Shown piece after piece: positions 33,733 to 41,511 of a DNA stretch of 64,000 nucleotides. This DNA is from CAWJHE01 sp963842455 (GTDB lineage Bacteria; Chloroflexota; Anaerolineae; Anaerolineales; UBA4823), in NCBI GenBank assembly GCA_963842455.1, contig CAWJHE010000017.1, positions 682,001 through 746,000 of the forward strand, read 5' to 3'. The position numbers and the translations under genes are program-made. Position 1 is the stretch's first letter. Each line of letters starts with the position of its first letter. Under the pieces are notes generated by a model. It was not told the origin of the DNA and ran no database searches. It saw nothing but the letters and a program-made list of their open reading frames with translations.

Positions 33733-35757
33733 ATGTTAGGAAAAAAGTATTTTTCGATCATGACCATGCTGATGATCTTTTCGTTGTTGATCAGTGCTTG
33801 CGGTGGGGGAGCAACGCCAACTGCTCAAACTGAAGCGCCGCAGGTTGAGCCAACGAAAGCAGAAAGCACATCAGGCGAAGCGTCCCAATCGCCGGGCAAA
33901 TTCGCAATCATCACCAGCGGACCAAAGGATGATAACTCTTGGAACGAAGCTGCTTTTAATGGCGCTGAGGCATTAAAAGCCAAGGGCTATGAAGCAGCCT
34001 TTTCAGAACGCATTGCCGAGGGCGACGAACTCCGCATCTTAAGAGAATATGCGTCCCAGGGTTTCAATATGATCGTGGCTCACGGTTTTGGCTATCAGGA
34101 TGGTGTTTTTCAGGTGGCAGCCGAGTTTCCAGAGATCAATTTTGCCTGGGCGGGCGGCATCAATCGCACTGACAAAAACGTGGGCGATTACGACCAACCT
34201 TTCTACCAGGCAGCTTACCCAATTGGTGTTCTGGCAGGCCACATGAGCAAGAGTGGGGTCTTAGGCGCATTATACGGCTTTGATATTCCGGTCTGCCATG
34301 CCATGGGTGAAGCCTTCATAGCGGGAGCAAAGTCTGTGAATCCGGATGCGAAGCTGTTAACCACCGCCGTGGGCGTATGGGAAGATGTAGCTGCAGCCAA
34401 AGAAGCTGCCCTTGCGCAAGCAGACCTTGGGGTTGATTACTGGATTGAGTGCGGTGAAGGACCTGCTCTTGGGGCGATTGAAGCAGCCAAGGAACGCGGC
34501 GGCTATGTCACCGGTTACGTTGGCGACATGAGCGAAAGCGGCCCCGATGTGGTGCTCGCAAGCATTGTCTGGCAGCTCGAGCCTTTGTTCGAAACCATGA
34601 TGCAGCAAACGGTGGACAAGAGCTTCGACAACGAATACTATCAATATGGCATCAAAGAAGGCTCGCTTGAGGTGGCGATAAACACAGCGCTGCAAGGCCA
34701 GATCCCAGCTGAGGCGACATCAGCCATGGAAAAGTCGATTGCCGATATCAAATCCGGCGCTTTCGTAGTACCTTATCTACCAGAAGCCCAATCTGAAGAG
34801 CCCAAGGTCGAAGGACCAACAGAGCTTAACGTTGCTGCCTTGTTAAGCATTGGGCTGGAATCAGCCTGGGATGCGACTTTTTACGAGGCTTTCCAACGCG
34901 TACAAGCCACCTCGCCTCATGGCGTCAAAGTAAATGATCTAGCAATCACGGAAGGCGTATACGGAGAGGAAGCTGAAACGGTCTTGCGACAATATGCGGA
35001 GACAGGAAAATATGACATCATTTTTGCACAGGCCTCCTTCACCGAACAAATCAAAAACTTGATGGCTGAATATCCAGATATTCTATGGGTCGTGGCAGGC
35101 TCGGGTAACGAGCAATTAGGCGCAAACCTGTATAATATTTATATGCGTATCCACGAACCTTCATATTTGGAGGGGATTGTTGCTGGCATGATGACAAAAA
35201 CCAATACGATTGGCATTATCGGTCTCTTTCCGGCTGACGATGTTAATGATGATGCCAATGCATTCATCGCTGGCGCCAAATCGGTGAATCCGGATGTAAA
35301 GGCCAAAGTTACCTTCATCGAGACCTGGTACGATCCAGCCAAAGCCACCGAAGCAACCAAGGCCTTGATCGCTGCAGGCGCAGATCACATTCTGCAGGGC
35401 GGAGAAGTATACAACGTGTGTTCGGAAGCCGGTATTTTCTGCTATGCACGCTATGCCGACTCGAACTATATGGCGCCTGATTCTGTGCTAACAAGCGCCC
35501 TGGGCTACTGGGATCCGGCTATCAAATACATCATTGATCAGTGGTGGGATCACAAAACAACCGGCGCACCTTATGATGCTCCCAAGGAAAAAATCTGGTT
35601 TCCTATGTCAGAAGGCTCTGGCGATATTGCTCCATTCCACGATTTGGATAGCATTGTTCCCCAGGAAGTTAAAGATAAACTAATGGAGGTACGTCAGCTT
35701 ATTTTAGACGGTGCATTTGAGGTTCCATTGGACGAATCGACCCCGGTCTCAGATTAG
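33733..35757 (+). CDS. BMP-family ABC transporter substrate-binding lipoprotein with two tandem BMP domains
   Basis: 674 residues, about twice the usual 340-380. The start has AAGGAG 8 bases upstream. The lipoprotein signal ends at LLISAC (Cys23), followed by a T/A/E-rich linker. BMP domain 1 spans about 55-345 (FAIITSGPKDDNSWNEAAF, NMIVAHGFGYQDG, EAFIAGAKSVNPDAKLL, GVDYWIECGEG). Domain 2 spans about 360-665 (LNVAALLSIGLESAWDATF, YDIIFAQASFTEQ, NAFIAGAKSVNPDVKAK, GADHILQGGEVYNVC). Each domain repeats the FIAGAKSVNPD landmark. The family captures nucleosides, purines, riboflavin or related compounds for an ABC importer; the matching ATPase and permeases follow. It is anchored to the membrane, facing outward. 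The link with the methyltransferases suggests a methylated ligand. Confidence 0.9.
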   Translation: MLGKKYFSIMTMLMIFSLLISACGGGATPTAQTEAPQVEPTKAESTSGEASQSPGKFAIITSGPKDDNSWNEAAFNGAEALKAKGYEAAFSERIAEGDELRILREYASQGFNMIVAHGFGYQDGVFQVAAEFPEINFAWAGGINRTDKNVGDYDQPFYQAAYPIGVLAGHMSKSGVLGALYGFDIPVCHAMGEAFIAGAKSVNPDAKLLTTAVGVWEDVAAAKEAALAQADLGVDYWIECGEGPALGAIEAAKERGGYVTGYVGDMSESGPDVVLASIVWQLEPLFETMMQQTVDKSFDNEYYQYGIKEGSLEVAINTALQGQIPAEATSAMEKSIADIKSGAFVVPYLPEAQSEEPKVEGPTELNVAALLSIGLESAWDATFYEAFQRVQATSPHGVKVNDLAITEGVYGEEAETVLRQYAETGKYDIIFAQASFTEQIKNLMAEYPDILWVVAGSGNEQLGANLYNIYMRIHEPSYLEGIVAGMMTKTNTIGIIGLFPADDVNDDANAFIAGAKSVNPDVKAKVTFIETWYDPAKATEATKALIAAGADHILQGGEVYNVCSEAGIFCYARYADSNYMAPDSVLTSALGYWDPAIKYIIDQWWDHKTTGAPYDAPKEKIWFPMSEGSGDIAPFHDLDSIVPQEVKDKLMEVRQLILDGAFEVPLDESTPVSD

Positions 35758-35796
35758 TACTATCTGAAACCAATCATCCAGTATTTGTGTAAAAAA

Positions 35797-35838
35797 GGAT
35801 GCGCCCTCTATACAGGCACCTGTATGGAGGGCGCATCC
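35797..35838. terminator. Long intercistronic stem-loop between binding protein and ATPase genes
   Basis: GGATGCGCCCTCTATACAGG pairs with CCTGTATGGAGGGCGCATCC over 20 positions with one G-U pair and almost no loop. It starts 40 bases after the binding-protein stop and has no T-run after it. I read it as an attenuating or mRNA-protecting hairpin that raises binding-protein levels relative to the downstream ATPase/permeases, rather than a complete terminator. Confidence 0.65.
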
Positions 35839-35867
35839 GAGAATGATATTTACGCACTCAACGATAC

Positions 35868-37406
35868 ATGGCTGACAATAAGATGAATCAACTAAATGTC
35901 ATTCAAACCGTCAACCTGGTCAAGCGATTTTCAAGTGTGGTCGCCAATGACCAAATTTCGTTTACTATCCGGCAAGGTGAAATTCATTGCCTGTTAGGCG
36001 AGAACGGCGCGGGTAAAACCACCCTATCCGAATGTCTGTATGGTTTTTACCAACCTGATGCGGGGGAAATTTTCTTCAAAGGTCATCCGGTTGTAATCTC
36101 CTCACCAAACGAGGCTCGACGCCTTGGGATCGGAATGGTACACCAGCGTTTCGTCTTAATCCGATCTTTCACCGTGCTTGAAAATATCCTGCTAGCTGTT
36201 GATTCGTCCGGCGCATTACTAGATGTCAAGACAATAAAACAAGATCTGATGAAGCTATGCGCTAACTATCACCTTGACTTGGACCTGGATGCAGAGGTCT
36301 GGCAGCTATCTGTTGGCGAGCAACAATGGATCGAAATTCTCAAAGCAATCTATCTAAAAGCGGATCTTTTGATCCTGGATGAGCCAACAGCGGTCCTGAC
36401 CCCCCAGGAAACAGAGTTTTTATTTGACTTTTTGAGAAAAATGAAATCGGATGGTTTATCCATTTTGTTGATCACCCACAAACTCAATGAAGTTATCCAA
36501 CTTGCTGATCGAATTACCGTTCTCCGGAAAGGTAAGCTTGTCGGTACTATCCAAACAAATGAAGTAACCAAAGAATCTCTGGCTGAAATGATGGTGGGCA
36601 GGAAAGTAATCTTTCAGACCGGCAAAAAAGACATGTCGCCTGGTGCTCCAATCTTAGAGATAGACCGTCTGTATGTAAAAAATGATCGGAACCAGGATGC
36701 GGTAAATGGCCTTTCTTTCACGCTACATAAAAATGAGATCCTGGGTATCGCAGGCGTATCCGCAAATGGACAGAAAGAGCTATTCGAAGCATTGATAGGT
36801 GTAAGAAAAGTTGATGCCGGCTATATTTTTTTTAATGGAAATGAAATATCACGATCAAAACCAGGAAAAATTAAACGCCTGGGATTGCGCCATGTACCGA
36901 ACGATCGGATAAATGAAGGGCTTGTGATGGATTTTTCCGTTGCTGAAAACCTGATCCTGGGGCAGCAAAGGCAGCCGGGCTATCGAAAAGGACCCTTCTT
37001 GGATAATGAACAGATCAGGTCTACTGCCGGAGAGCTGATTGACAAGTATGAAATTGTGACACCATCACCCTACCATCAGACAAGGTTCTTATCTGGCGGC
37101 AACCTTCAAAAGGTTATTCTGGCGAGAGAGCTAGAACAGAATCCTAAATGTCTTGTAGTAAACCAGCCTACCTGCGGGCTGGATGTTGGCGTCATCGAGT
37201 ATGTGCATCGGCAGTTAAATCATCTGAGAGAAACTGGCGCTGCAATCTTACTGATTTCAGAGGATTTGGACGAAATTTTTGCTTTATCAGATCGCATCGC
37301 AGTACTATTTAAGGGACGAATCATGGACATCGTAAACATCAAAGATGCTCAAGTGGAGCAAATTGGACTGCTTATGGCTGGCATCGGATCTCCGGATAAC
37401 CAATAA
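35868..37406 (+). CDS. BMP-family ABC importer ATPase (two nucleotide-binding domains)
   Basis: 512 residues with two fused ABC domains, as in YufO/NupA-type importers. Domain 1: Walker A LLGENGAGKTTLSE, signature LSVGEQQWIEILKAI, Walker B LLILDEPTAVLTPQE. Domain 2: degenerate Walker A GIAGVSANGQKELFE, signature LSGGNLQKVILARELE, and VVNQPTCGLDVGVIEYVH. The degenerate second site is normal for this family. The start codon could be ATG 35868 or 35883; neither has a clear ribosome site, which fits coupling or control by the stem-loop just upstream. It energises uptake through the two permeases that follow after five bases. Confidence 0.93.
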   Translation: MADNKMNQLNVIQTVNLVKRFSSVVANDQISFTIRQGEIHCLLGENGAGKTTLSECLYGFYQPDAGEIFFKGHPVVISSPNEARRLGIGMVHQRFVLIRSFTVLENILLAVDSSGALLDVKTIKQDLMKLCANYHLDLDLDAEVWQLSVGEQQWIEILKAIYLKADLLILDEPTAVLTPQETEFLFDFLRKMKSDGLSILLITHKLNEVIQLADRITVLRKGKLVGTIQTNEVTKESLAEMMVGRKVIFQTGKKDMSPGAPILEIDRLYVKNDRNQDAVNGLSFTLHKNEILGIAGVSANGQKELFEALIGVRKVDAGYIFFNGNEISRSKPGKIKRLGLRHVPNDRINEGLVMDFSVAENLILGQQRQPGYRKGPFLDNEQIRSTAGELIDKYEIVTPSPYHQTRFLSGGNLQKVILARELEQNPKCLVVNQPTCGLDVGVIEYVHRQLNHLRETGAAILLISEDLDEIFALSDRIAVLFKGRIMDIVNIKDAQVEQIGLLMAGIGSPDNQ

Positions 37407-37411
37407 CCAGC

Positions 37412-38233
37412 ATGAAAATTACCATCGAAAAGCGTAAAAATGTTGGGGCTAAAGAACAGGTGCTCGGAATTACACTTGCCCTGGTTGCTTCACTTGCAAT
37501 CACAGCGATATTGATCTTGATTGCGGGCGCCAATGTATTGGAAGGCTTTACGGCCATGATAAAGGGCGCTTTTGGCTCGTGGAAAGCAATCTCCGAAACC
37601 CTGGTTAAATCAACCCCGCTCATGCTGACAGGCCTGGCAACGACGATTGCCTTTCGCGCAAAAGTATGGAACATAGGCCAGGAGGGTCAGCTCTACGCGG
37701 GCGCGATAACAGCATATTGGGCTTATCAGCTTTTTCCTGGTCTTCCGCAATCATTATTAATCGTTGTTGTGTTATCGGCTGCAATCCTGGGAGGTGCATT
37801 TTGGAGTCTGATTGCGGCAGCTATCAAAGCCAAATTTGGCGTGGATATCATCATTTCAACGATTATGCTCAATTATATTGTCGTCTACTTGCTTTCATGG
37901 CTGCTGGCAGGCCCCTGGAAGGATCCCGCTACCTATTACCGCCAATCGGCTCTAATCGCAGAAGCCAACCAATTTTCAGCCATCATTGCATCCACCCGGC
38001 TGCATATCGGCATTGTCATAGCTTTTTTTGCTTCAATCTTGCTTTTTATTCTGATCGAAAAGACACCGTTAGGTTATGAAATTCGTGCATTTGGACAGAA
38101 TCCAACTGCATTACGCTTCCAGGGAACATCGGTAGTATGGATATTAATCATCGTCATGATGATCAGCGGCGCTTTATCGGGCTTGGCAGGGGCCACAGAA
38201 ATGTTTGGCATCCATCACCGACTGCGGCGCTGA
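37412..38233 (+). CDS. BMP-family ABC importer permease 1, N-terminal piece (frameshifted gene)
   Basis: 273 residues, with hydrophobic helices and family landmarks (LVKSTPLMLTGLATTIAFRAKVWNIGQEGQLYAGA, shown here in part as STPLMLTGLATTIAFRAK; FGVDIIISTIMLNYIVVYLL; LGYEIRAFGQNPTALRFQG). The frame ends prematurely after GLAGATEMFGIHHRL. Dropping one C at about 38228-38234 continues directly into ADISLGYGYTGITIAML of the next piece. The intact gene would span 37412-38474, about 353 residues, the usual length. It starts five bases after the ATPase stop. Confidence 0.85.
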   Translation: MKITIEKRKNVGAKEQVLGITLALVASLAITAILILIAGANVLEGFTAMIKGAFGSWKAISETLVKSTPLMLTGLATTIAFRAKVWNIGQEGQLYAGAITAYWAYQLFPGLPQSLLIVVVLSAAILGGAFWSLIAAAIKAKFGVDIIISTIMLNYIVVYLLSWLLAGPWKDPATYYRQSALIAEANQFSAIIASTRLHIGIVIAFFASILLFILIEKTPLGYEIRAFGQNPTALRFQGTSVVWILIIVMMISGALSGLAGATEMFGIHHRLRR

Positions 38234-38474
38234 TATTTCACTGGGTTATGGCTATACTGGCATCACGATCGCTATGTTGGCTGGATTGCAACCTCTTTCA
38301 GTCATTCCTACAGCGATATTTTTTGGTGGTTTAATCAACGGTTCGTCAAATCTCCAAATTGTTACTGGGGTCCCAGCAGCGATTACATATGTCATCCAGG
38401 CAGTTGTTCTTCTTTTCTTGCTTACTTCTTCTGCTCTGGTCAACTATCGAATTTTGAGGAAACGGCATGCTTGA
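38205..38474 (+). CDS. BMP-family ABC importer permease 1, C-terminal piece (frameshifted gene)
   Basis: From about 38232 this frame carries the C-terminal two to three transmembrane helices of permease 1 (SLGYGYTGITIAMLAGLQPL, IPTAIFFGGLINGSSNLQ, AITYVIQAVVLLFLLTSS). The ATG at 38205 lies in shadow sequence and is not a real start. The stop overlaps the start of permease 2 by eight bases, as expected for a coupled operon, which argues that the gene is intact in the organism. Confidence 0.75.
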   Translation: MASITDCGADISLGYGYTGITIAMLAGLQPLSVIPTAIFFGGLINGSSNLQIVTGVPAAITYVIQAVVLLFLLTSSALVNYRILRKRHA

Positions 38475-39411
38475 AACACTTCTTCAGGCTGGAATCATGA
38501 TCAGTATACTGTCGGCAACGATTAGGATTGCCACGCCAATCCTGCTTGCAGCAATGGGTGAATTAATTACTGAGCGCTCTGGCATCATGAATCTTGGGCT
38601 GGAGGGAACGATGCTGTTTGCTGCATTTATCGGTTTTCTAGCAGCAGAAAAATTTAACTCGATGCCTTTGGCAATTCTTTTAGCTTGCCTGGCAGGCTGC
38701 TTGTTCAATCTGATCCTGGCTTTCATGGCAATCAGCCTGCATGTGGACCAGACCATCACCGGCCTGGCGATTAATTTACTTGCATCTGGCTCGACCCTGT
38801 TTTGGTTCAGGATCACCTATCAAAAATTGACATCCGCTGATACACCGTTGGTCAACCCGCTCCAGCCGATTAAAATTCCGCTGTTGGCAGATATTCCTAT
38901 CATCGGCCAGATCTTGTTCTCTCATAATATTCTGACATACCTGGCTTTTCTGATTGTTCCAGCCATCTGGTTCTTCTTGTACAGGATGAAATTAGGACTA
39001 CAGCTACGCAGCCTTGGAGAAGATCCACGCGCCGCTGATATGGTAGGGCTTCATGTAACAAAGCTTCGATATCTTGCTGTAATTGCTGGCGGATTCCTGG
39101 CAGGTCTAGCCGGAACATTCGTTAGCGTCGGTTCGGTAGAACGTTTTTTCCCGGACATGACCGGCGGACGAGGCTGGCTGGCTATAGTCATTGTCATATC
39201 AGGCAACTGGAAGCCTTTCAGAATCCTGATTGCATCTTTATTATTTGCCTTCCTGGACGCATTTCAACTTCAGGTACAGGCAGTAGGTGTGCAGCTCCCC
39301 TACCAAATTCTGCTCGCTCTGCCTTATGTCCTGGCAATCATCGTCATGATCATTGCCAGAGCAAGATCGGTAGCCCCTGAATCTCTAGGTACTCCATATT
39401 TACGAGAATGA
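38467..39411 (+). CDS. BMP-family ABC importer permease 2
   Basis: 314 residues with about eight transmembrane segments. Landmarks are IRIATPILLAAMGELITERSG, IMNLGLEGTMLFAAFIGF, DQTITGLAINLLASGSTLF, LGLQLRSLGEDPRAADMVGL and GRGWLAIVIVISGNWKP. This is the YufQ/NupQ-type second permease that pairs with permease 1 to form the channel. It is the last gene of the importer operon, and a hairpin at 39729 follows far downstream. Confidence 0.93.
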   Translation: MLETLLQAGIMISILSATIRIATPILLAAMGELITERSGIMNLGLEGTMLFAAFIGFLAAEKFNSMPLAILLACLAGCLFNLILAFMAISLHVDQTITGLAINLLASGSTLFWFRITYQKLTSADTPLVNPLQPIKIPLLADIPIIGQILFSHNILTYLAFLIVPAIWFFLYRMKLGLQLRSLGEDPRAADMVGLHVTKLRYLAVIAGGFLAGLAGTFVSVGSVERFFPDMTGGRGWLAIVIVISGNWKPFRILIASLLFAFLDAFQLQVQAVGVQLPYQILLALPYVLAIIVMIIARARSVAPESLGTPYLRE

Positions 39412-39728
39412 TGAGAGTTGTCGCGCTGAAATTGTTATTTACAAAATCTGTTACCAACAGGTAAGGCAAAACGAATTCTTTGCTTGTATCCCAAGGGGTC
39501 TAATGGTAGATGGATCAATACCAGTTCTCGCACAAGATATTCGCACCATGCATAGTTATTTCGGACTACAAAAGAGATTGGGCTTCTAAGGTCACGAGGG
39601 GCGCGCCGCCGCTTTCTCACCTTGAAAGGAAAATATTTCTTGTCGAAACGTATCCGAGTAACAGGGCAAGCGCACTTTCATGTGCACTATCATATCAATA
39701 GAGCGGCGACACAACCAAGAAATACCAG
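39412..39728. other. Gene-free interval after the importer operon
   Basis: About 320 bases with only short open frames that show no recognisable protein pattern. A small inverted word GTGCAC/GCGCAC lies near 39670-39687, and a GC-rich patch GGGGCGCGCCGCC near 39597. It could be degenerate remnant DNA. Nothing further can be supported. Confidence 0.4.
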
Positions 39729-39762
39729 TCAAGGACTGTCGCGAGAGAGAGGCAGTCCTTGA
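39729..39762. terminator. Hairpin between convergent importer and molybdoenzyme operons
   Basis: A 10-bp perfect stem TCAAGGACTG / CAGTCCTTGA with a 14-base loop lies 33 bases beyond the stop of the NrfD-like gene (minus strand) and downstream of permease 2 (plus strand). It is a plausible bidirectional terminator without a strong T-run. Confidence 0.5.
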
Positions 39763-39794
39763 CCATTTCTGTTTCATGAACTTTCTATATCAGT

Positions 39795-40880
39795 CTAGTC
39801 GCTTTTTGCTGGTGTCCCTTTCCATTTGATTAGCAAGTAGAAAAAAGATGCAAATGCAACCGAGCCTACAATTCCCACCCATTCAACCCAGGTGGACTTG
39901 TACGCCTCGGCAGGAATATCAAGCCAAGGAATTGTTTGCCCGGCAGACAGAATCCAGATTTTTTCCAGGAATACACCCATTAATGCCAGGATGGCTGCAA
40001 CGCGTAGCCATCCTGCACGTTGCGTTTCCCACAGCATCAAAATGGGAATCAATAAACCTCCTATCACAAGAAGCCAGAAAATAGGGCTTAACGAACCTGA
40101 GACAGAGATCATGACTTCATCCTGGGGGGGAATACTTTCGCCAACCCAGATGGTAGAAACATCAACAAGAAGGATGACTAAAGAAACCAGCAAACCAATT
40201 TTTAGCCACCGGGAGAAGTTCCTCAAAATATCCGGCCAAATTAACATCGCCACGGCAACACCAGCAATTGCTGCCGAAACAATGAAATTGAGAACTGTGA
40301 TACTGCCGTGCCATAACGGTCGAGCCGTAAGGATTCCTAGCATCCATCCTTCTACAACAACCAGCATTATGGCACTAATCATAGCGAGAATTGAAATACC
40401 TTTCGTCAGCACTGATGAGGCCGTCTTACCCCAGCATACAAACAGGTAAAGCAAAGTAAGGAATCCCACAACAATTAGGGCCCAAAAATCCCAGGTCATC
40501 ATGGAAGTTAAACGGCCAGCAGTAATAATTCGCCAGATATTTATGGGGTTACCGACATCCATACCAATCAGAATCCCCCCGACCAAGAAGCTTGCCAGGG
40601 CTGTCATAAGCAGTGGTTTTCTTAATTCGGTTGACACCTGGCTTGTAAACTCACTTGCGGCAGCTAGCACAACCAGGGTTGAACCAATACCCATTGCAAC
40701 AAAAAAGCCGGCTATGTATAGTCCCCAAACGACTTGCTGATTCAATCCTGTAATTTCCATACCGCGGATCATCTGTGATCCCCAGGCCCAGCCTAAACCC
40801 CCGACACCTATAATTGCCAAAATAATCAAAGCAATCGCAGGCGTTTGATCATTAATTCTTTTCGTCTCTATGGTAGACAT
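39795..40880 (-). CDS. NrfD/PsrC-type membrane subunit of a molybdopterin oxidoreductase
   Basis: 361 residues with nine to ten transmembrane helices. The start TPAIALIILAIIGVGGLGWAWGS and GLYIAGFFVAMGIGSTLVVL fit the NrfD/PsrC family. It anchors the catalytic and iron-sulfur subunits to the membrane and exchanges electrons with menaquinol; no heme ligands are expected. It lies 11 bases downstream of the iron-sulfur subunit gene and is the last gene of a four-gene operon (chaperone, catalytic, FeS, membrane). The order and composition match polysulfide, thiosulfate or tetrathionate reductase-like complexes. Confidence 0.9.
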   Translation of the reverse strand: MSTIETKRINDQTPAIALIILAIIGVGGLGWAWGSQMIRGMEITGLNQQVVWGLYIAGFFVAMGIGSTLVVLAAASEFTSQVSTELRKPLLMTALASFLVGGILIGMDVGNPINIWRIITAGRLTSMMTWDFWALIVVGFLTLLYLFVCWGKTASSVLTKGISILAMISAIMLVVVEGWMLGILTARPLWHGSITVLNFIVSAAIAGVAVAMLIWPDILRNFSRWLKIGLLVSLVILLVDVSTIWVGESIPPQDEVMISVSGSLSPIFWLLVIGGLLIPILMLWETQRAGWLRVAAILALMGVFLEKIWILSAGQTIPWLDIPAEAYKSTWVEWVGIVGSVAFASFFYLLIKWKGTPAKSD

Positions 40881-40891
40881 TGGGATACCTC

Positions 40892-41500
40892 CTAGCCGCG
40901 CAGATAATACACAGATGGCTTCGTACCTAATTCTGGAAGCAATTGATATCCTCCCCGCGACAAGATGAGCTGGGAGACATTACTTTCTGGGTCATCCATA
41001 TCTCCAAAGTTAAGAGCTTTGGCCGGACATGCTTGTACACAAATGGGCAATAGTCCTTGCTCGAGACGGTCAAAACAAAAATTACACTTCTCAACCGTCC
41101 CAATAACATGCTCAGAACTACGGGCTTCTTCGTATGCAGTCAGTCCAGTTTCTGGATAATAAGGTTTTTGTTCACTGAAGTTAAATGACCGTGCATTGTA
41201 AGGACATGCAAGCATGCAGTAGCGACATCCTACGCACATATCTTCATCCACAACGACAATCCCATTGTCTAGAACTCTTGTCGCCCCTGTTGGACAAACA
41301 TCAACACAAGCAGGCTCGGAACAGTGGTTGCATAGAATGGGCATAAAGACAGGGTGAGCATTAGGATACACACCCGTTTCGGATTTCAATACCCGGTTCC
41401 AAAACACTCCAGGGCCTGTGGCATGTGCTTGTTTGCACGCTATCGCACAGGCATTACAGCCTACACAGCGGTTTAAGTCGATTACCATTCCGTAATGCAT
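40892..41500 (-). CDS. Four-cluster ferredoxin subunit (PsrB/DmsB/NrfC-like)
   Basis: 202 residues with four cysteine groups for four [4Fe-4S] clusters: CVGCNACAIACK at the N-terminus, CNHCSEPACVDVCP, CVGCRYCMLACP, and CNFCFDRLEQGLLPICVQACP. It has no signal peptide, as is usual: it is exported as a hitch-hiker with the Tat-dependent catalytic subunit. It relays electrons between the membrane subunit and the molybdenum site. It lies 11 bases after the catalytic subunit stop. Confidence 0.95.
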   Translation of the reverse strand: MHYGMVIDLNRCVGCNACAIACKQAHATGPGVFWNRVLKSETGVYPNAHPVFMPILCNHCSEPACVDVCPTGATRVLDNGIVVVDEDMCVGCRYCMLACPYNARSFNFSEQKPYYPETGLTAYEEARSSEHVIGTVEKCNFCFDRLEQGLLPICVQACPAKALNFGDMDDPESNVSQLILSRGGYQLLPELGTKPSVYYLRG

Positions 41501-41511
41501 GACAGCCTCCT

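Noticed and set aside
37412..38474. Interpretation of permease 1 as two genuine small permease genes
   Set aside because: The second piece starts inside shadow sequence and lacks the conserved N-terminal helices. A one-base correction restores a normal-length permease.
39510..39777. Short overlapping ORFs after permease 2
   Set aside because: No ribosome sites, no recognisable domains, and they run into the terminator hairpin.
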